This document shows positions 5,744-7,815 of a stretch of 7,815 nt of DNA, one piece after another. The stretch comes from Calditrichia bacterium. Lineage in GTDB: Bacteria; Calditrichota; Calditrichia; RBG-13-44-9; J042. Within the stretch, counting starts at the first letter, position 1. Each line of letters starts with the position of its first letter. The DNA is taken from the NCBI GenBank assembly GCA_030430345.1, contig JAUIFT010000088.1, positions 1 to 7,815 on the forward strand. The letters are read 5' to 3'. Under the pieces are notes generated by a model that was not told the DNA's origin, ran no database searches, and saw only the letters and a program-made list of their open reading frames with translations. The translations under genes and the position numbers were made by a program.

Positions 5744-5762
5744 CTTATGTCTTATGTCTTAT
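5743..5762 (+). repeat. Heptamer tandem repeat (TCTTATG, about 2.9 copies) upstream of kduI
   Basis: Twenty bases of perfect period 7 adjoin operator 2. Each unit carries ATGTC, the half-site also present in the operator, so the array may give extra contacts for the regulator. Alternatively it is simply another intergenic heptamer repeat like the one near 2838. Both readings are inference. Confidence 0.5.
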
Positions 5763-5787
5763 TGAATGATAATATTGGGAGACTGAA

Positions 5788-6624
5788 ATGGATATAACCT
5801 TTCGAGAAATACCCGATGTGCATCGCGCCGAGCGAATGAACAGCGCGGAGCTGCGTGACAATTACCTGTTTGATAACCTTTTCCTCCCCGGGAAGATCTC
5901 ATTGACATATGTCGATCTGGAGCGGACAGTGCTCGGTGGCGCTATGCCCACCAGTGCGCCCTTGACGCTGGGATGTCCGAAGGAATTGCGAGCTGCGTAT
6001 TTTACCGAACGCCGGGAAGTAGGGGTAATGAATGTTGGGGCGGATGGTGTAATAACGGTTGACGGTAAAGAATATCCGATGGCCAATCGCGATGCCCTCT
6101 ACATTGGCAGAGGCAGTGAAAAAGTAACATTCGCCAGTAAAAATGCCGATAATCCTGCACAGTATTACCTGATCAGCTATCCGGCACATACCGCCTATCC
6201 AACCCGCCATGCGAAAGTTGAGGATGCCGATCCTTTACATCTCGGCAGCGATGAAGAATGTAATAAGCGCACCATCTACAAATACGTTTACATGGGCGGG
6301 ATCGAAAGCTGCCAGTTGGTGATGGGCTTTACGGAAATGGCGCCGGGGAATGTTTGGAACACTATGCCGGCCCATAAACATATGCGCCGCACGGAAGTCT
6401 ATCTCTATTTTAATCTCCCCGAAAACGCTGTCGTTTTTCATTTGATGGGAAAACCGGATGAAACGCGCCACCTGGTAGTTCGCAATCAGCAGGCGGCCTT
6501 TTCCCCGGGATGGTCAATCCATGCCGGTAGCGGTACCCGGAATTACAGCTTCATCTGGGCGATGGGCGGGGAAAATAAGGATTATACCGACATGGATGCC
6601 GTTACAATGGACGAATTACGTTAA
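5788..6624 (+). CDS. kduI: 5-dehydro-4-deoxy-D-glucuronate isomerase (4-deoxy-L-threo-5-hexosulose-uronate ketol-isomerase)
   Basis: A 278-residue cytosolic cupin-fold isomerase that converts 5-keto-4-deoxyuronate to 2,5-diketo-3-deoxygluconate, the substrate of KduD on the way to KDG. Length equals E. coli KduI. The metal-binding residues stand at the same numbers: His196 and His198 in MPAHKHMRR, Glu203 in TEVYLYFN, and His245 in PGWSIHAG. Other KduI hallmarks are GCPKELRAAYFTERRE (62-77), VFHLMGKPDETRH and FIWAMGGEN. Nothing suggests loss of function. GGGAG lies 6 bases before ATG. It follows gntR by 106 bases and precedes the lyase by 33, so kduI and the lyase are probably one transcript. 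No kduD is visible in the window; it may lie downstream. Operator 2 and the heptamer array are immediately upstream. Confidence 0.96.
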   Translation: MDITFREIPDVHRAERMNSAELRDNYLFDNLFLPGKISLTYVDLERTVLGGAMPTSAPLTLGCPKELRAAYFTERREVGVMNVGADGVITVDGKEYPMANRDALYIGRGSEKVTFASKNADNPAQYYLISYPAHTAYPTRHAKVEDADPLHLGSDEECNKRTIYKYVYMGGIESCQLVMGFTEMAPGNVWNTMPAHKHMRRTEVYLYFNLPENAVVFHLMGKPDETRHLVVRNQQAAFSPGWSIHAGSGTRNYSFIWAMGGENKDYTDMDAVTMDELR

Positions 6625-6657
6625 ACGTTAATAGCTTTAAATAGCGTGGGTTATTCC

Positions 6658-7815
6658 GTGAATGTTTTTCAGAAAATTCTGATTCTTTTATTAAGCGTTC
6701 TCTTGACGGCAGCGTTTGCCAAAGAGCATCCGACGATTACCATCAATAAGTCTGAAGCAAGGGCCATTCGTGCGGCGTTAGGAAAATATCCGTTGCTGGA
6801 TAAGTCTTATACCGCCTATGAAACATTTGTGAATGCTGCCCTGCAACGGTCAATCGAAGTACCGCCACCGGGAGAGGCCGGCGGATACGCGCATGAAAAG
6901 CACAAGCAAAACTACCGGGAAATGCATCAGGCCGGCATCCTCTTCGCCATTAACGGCGAGGAAAAATATGCCGCGTTTATTAAAGCCATGCTGGACGAAT
7001 ACGCGAAAATGTATCCCACCCTCGGGCCGCATCCACGTTCTTTTAAACAAAAACCGGGAAAGCTGTTTCATCAAACATTGAATGAAGCGGTTTGGCTGGT
7101 GCACGTTTCCATAGCGTATGATTGTATCTACGATTGGTTGAGTGCGGAAGATCGTCAGCGCTACGAAGAAAATATTTTCCTGCCGATGATTCATCTCTTT
7201 TCCGTGGAACATGCGGAAACGTTTAACCTCATACATAATCATGGTACCTGGGCTACCGCCGCCGTGGGCATGATGGCCTATGTGCTCGATAAACCAAAGT
7301 TGGTCGAAAGAGCGCTTTATGGCACCAATTTAGATGGAAAAGGTGGATTCTTAAAACAGCTGGAGTTGCTCTTTTCTCCCGATGGCTTTTATATGGAAGG
7401 GCCGTATTATATCCGTTATGCATTACGGCCGTTTTTCCTTTTTGCCGATGCTATTGAGCGTAATGAGCCGGAGCGGAAGATTTATCAGCATCGCAATGAA
7501 ATATTGAAAAAAGCCTATTACTCCGTGGCGCAAACGATTTTTCCCGATGGCATTTTTCCCCCAATTAATGATGCCTCGAAAACAATGGATATCGCCGATA
7601 TCGGTCCAATGATTGCCAATAACCTCACCTATCAGCGATACGGGAAAAACGAAAACTTGCTGGCGATCGCCCGGCTGCAGGATAGAGTAATGCTGAACCA
7701 GGCCGGCTTAACGATCGCAAACGATTTCGGAGATGGGAATACAGTGCCGGAATTGAACTGGCGCAGTGTGGAATTCTCCGATGGTTATGACGGAGAGCGG
7801 GGCGGCCTGGGCATT
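6658..7815 (+). CDS. PL17-like oligoalginate lyase, secreted, 3' end beyond the window
   Basis: 386 residues are visible, open to the window end. The start is GTG at 6658 (MNVFQKILILLLSVLLTAAFA); in-frame GTG at 6646 is an alternative, and the nearby ATG at 6662 is out of frame. Residues 1-21 form a Sec signal peptide, probably cut after AFA, so the enzyme acts in the periplasm or outside. The rest matches the alpha/alpha-toroid alginate-lyase domain of PL17 exolytic enzymes such as Alg17C: GGYAHEKHKQNY (75-86), LNEAVWLV, AYDCIYDWL, NLIHNHGTWA (190-199) and SPDGFYMEGPYYIRYA (240-255). Asn194, His195 and Tyr250 or Tyr251 correspond to the catalytic Asn/His and Tyr. A heparinase II/III-like sheet domain should follow but is cut off just as it begins. 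The product, unsaturated monouronate, would feed KduI. Another PL17 or heparinase-type uronate substrate cannot be excluded. Confidence 0.88.
   Translation, partial: MNVFQKILILLLSVLLTAAFAKEHPTITINKSEARAIRAALGKYPLLDKSYTAYETFVNAALQRSIEVPPPGEAGGYAHEKHKQNYREMHQAGILFAINGEEKYAAFIKAMLDEYAKMYPTLGPHPRSFKQKPGKLFHQTLNEAVWLVHVSIAYDCIYDWLSAEDRQRYEENIFLPMIHLFSVEHAETFNLIHNHGTWATAAVGMMAYVLDKPKLVERALYGTNLDGKGGFLKQLELLFSPDGFYMEGPYYIRYALRPFFLFADAIERNEPERKIYQHRNEILKKAYYSVAQTIFPDGIFPPINDASKTMDIADIGPMIANNLTYQRYGKNENLLAIARLQDRVMLNQAGLTIANDFGDGNTVPELNWRSVEFSDGYDGERGGLGI

Noticed and set aside
6850..7242. 130-residue minus-strand ORF, and the + strand ORF at 6833-7081
   Set aside because: Both are shadows of the PL17 lyase reading frame, which is open through the whole region and carries family motifs.
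1..7815. tRNA, rRNA, riboswitch or CRISPR array
   Set aside because: No cloverleaf-like segments, conserved rRNA stretches, known riboswitch cores or regularly spaced repeats were seen on either strand by eye; a covariance-model scan would settle this.

Overview
The window looks like accessory and housekeeping DNA of a Gram-negative bacterium, probably in or near the Fibrobacterota-Chlorobiota-Bacteroidota (FCB) superphylum. An outer-membrane barrel-like protein and an LpxH-type lipid A enzyme imply an outer membrane. The promoter upstream of the barrel gene fits the Bacteroidota-type consensus (TTTG, 20 bases, TATATTTG). Placement below superphylum is not supported; a Calditrichota-, Balneolota- or Bacteroidota-like source is a guess from protein flavour. 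The main body is roughly 45-50% GC and gene-sparse, with several palindromic intergenic elements.

Layout. Bases 1-201 encode an internal piece of PdxA on the + strand at about 65% GC. The sequence then switches abruptly to a 47% GC minus-strand gene for a putative SpoIID-like membrane-anchored protein whose C-terminal part is missing. Both genes are broken at the same point, so this is a chimeric junction (assembly or clone artefact, or a real rearrangement). Minus-strand genes follow: the barrel-like protein (735-1397), a branched-chain aminotransferase (1645-2670) and LpxH (2866-3585). A gap of about 300 bases (3586-3888) holds a composite palindrome. From there all genes are on the + strand: tatC (3889-4683), a FadR-subfamily GntR regulator (4944-5681), kduI (5788-6624), and a PL17-like oligoalginate lyase (6658 to the window end, incomplete).

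The coherent functional unit is the last three genes. The lyase should release unsaturated uronate monomer, which becomes 4-deoxy-5-keto-uronate, and KduI isomerises that sugar. The GntR protein is the likely local sensor. An exact 13-base sequence, ATGTCATACAAAT, lies over the regulator's own promoter and again, inverted, upstream of kduI. It nearly fits the FadR-subfamily operator consensus, giving a specific model of autoregulation plus control of kduI-lyase.

I see no wholly new system here. The points most worth checking are the chimeric junction, the shared operator, the pairing of kduI (best known from pectin catabolism) with an alginate-type lyase, and the intergenic palindromes and heptamer repeats.
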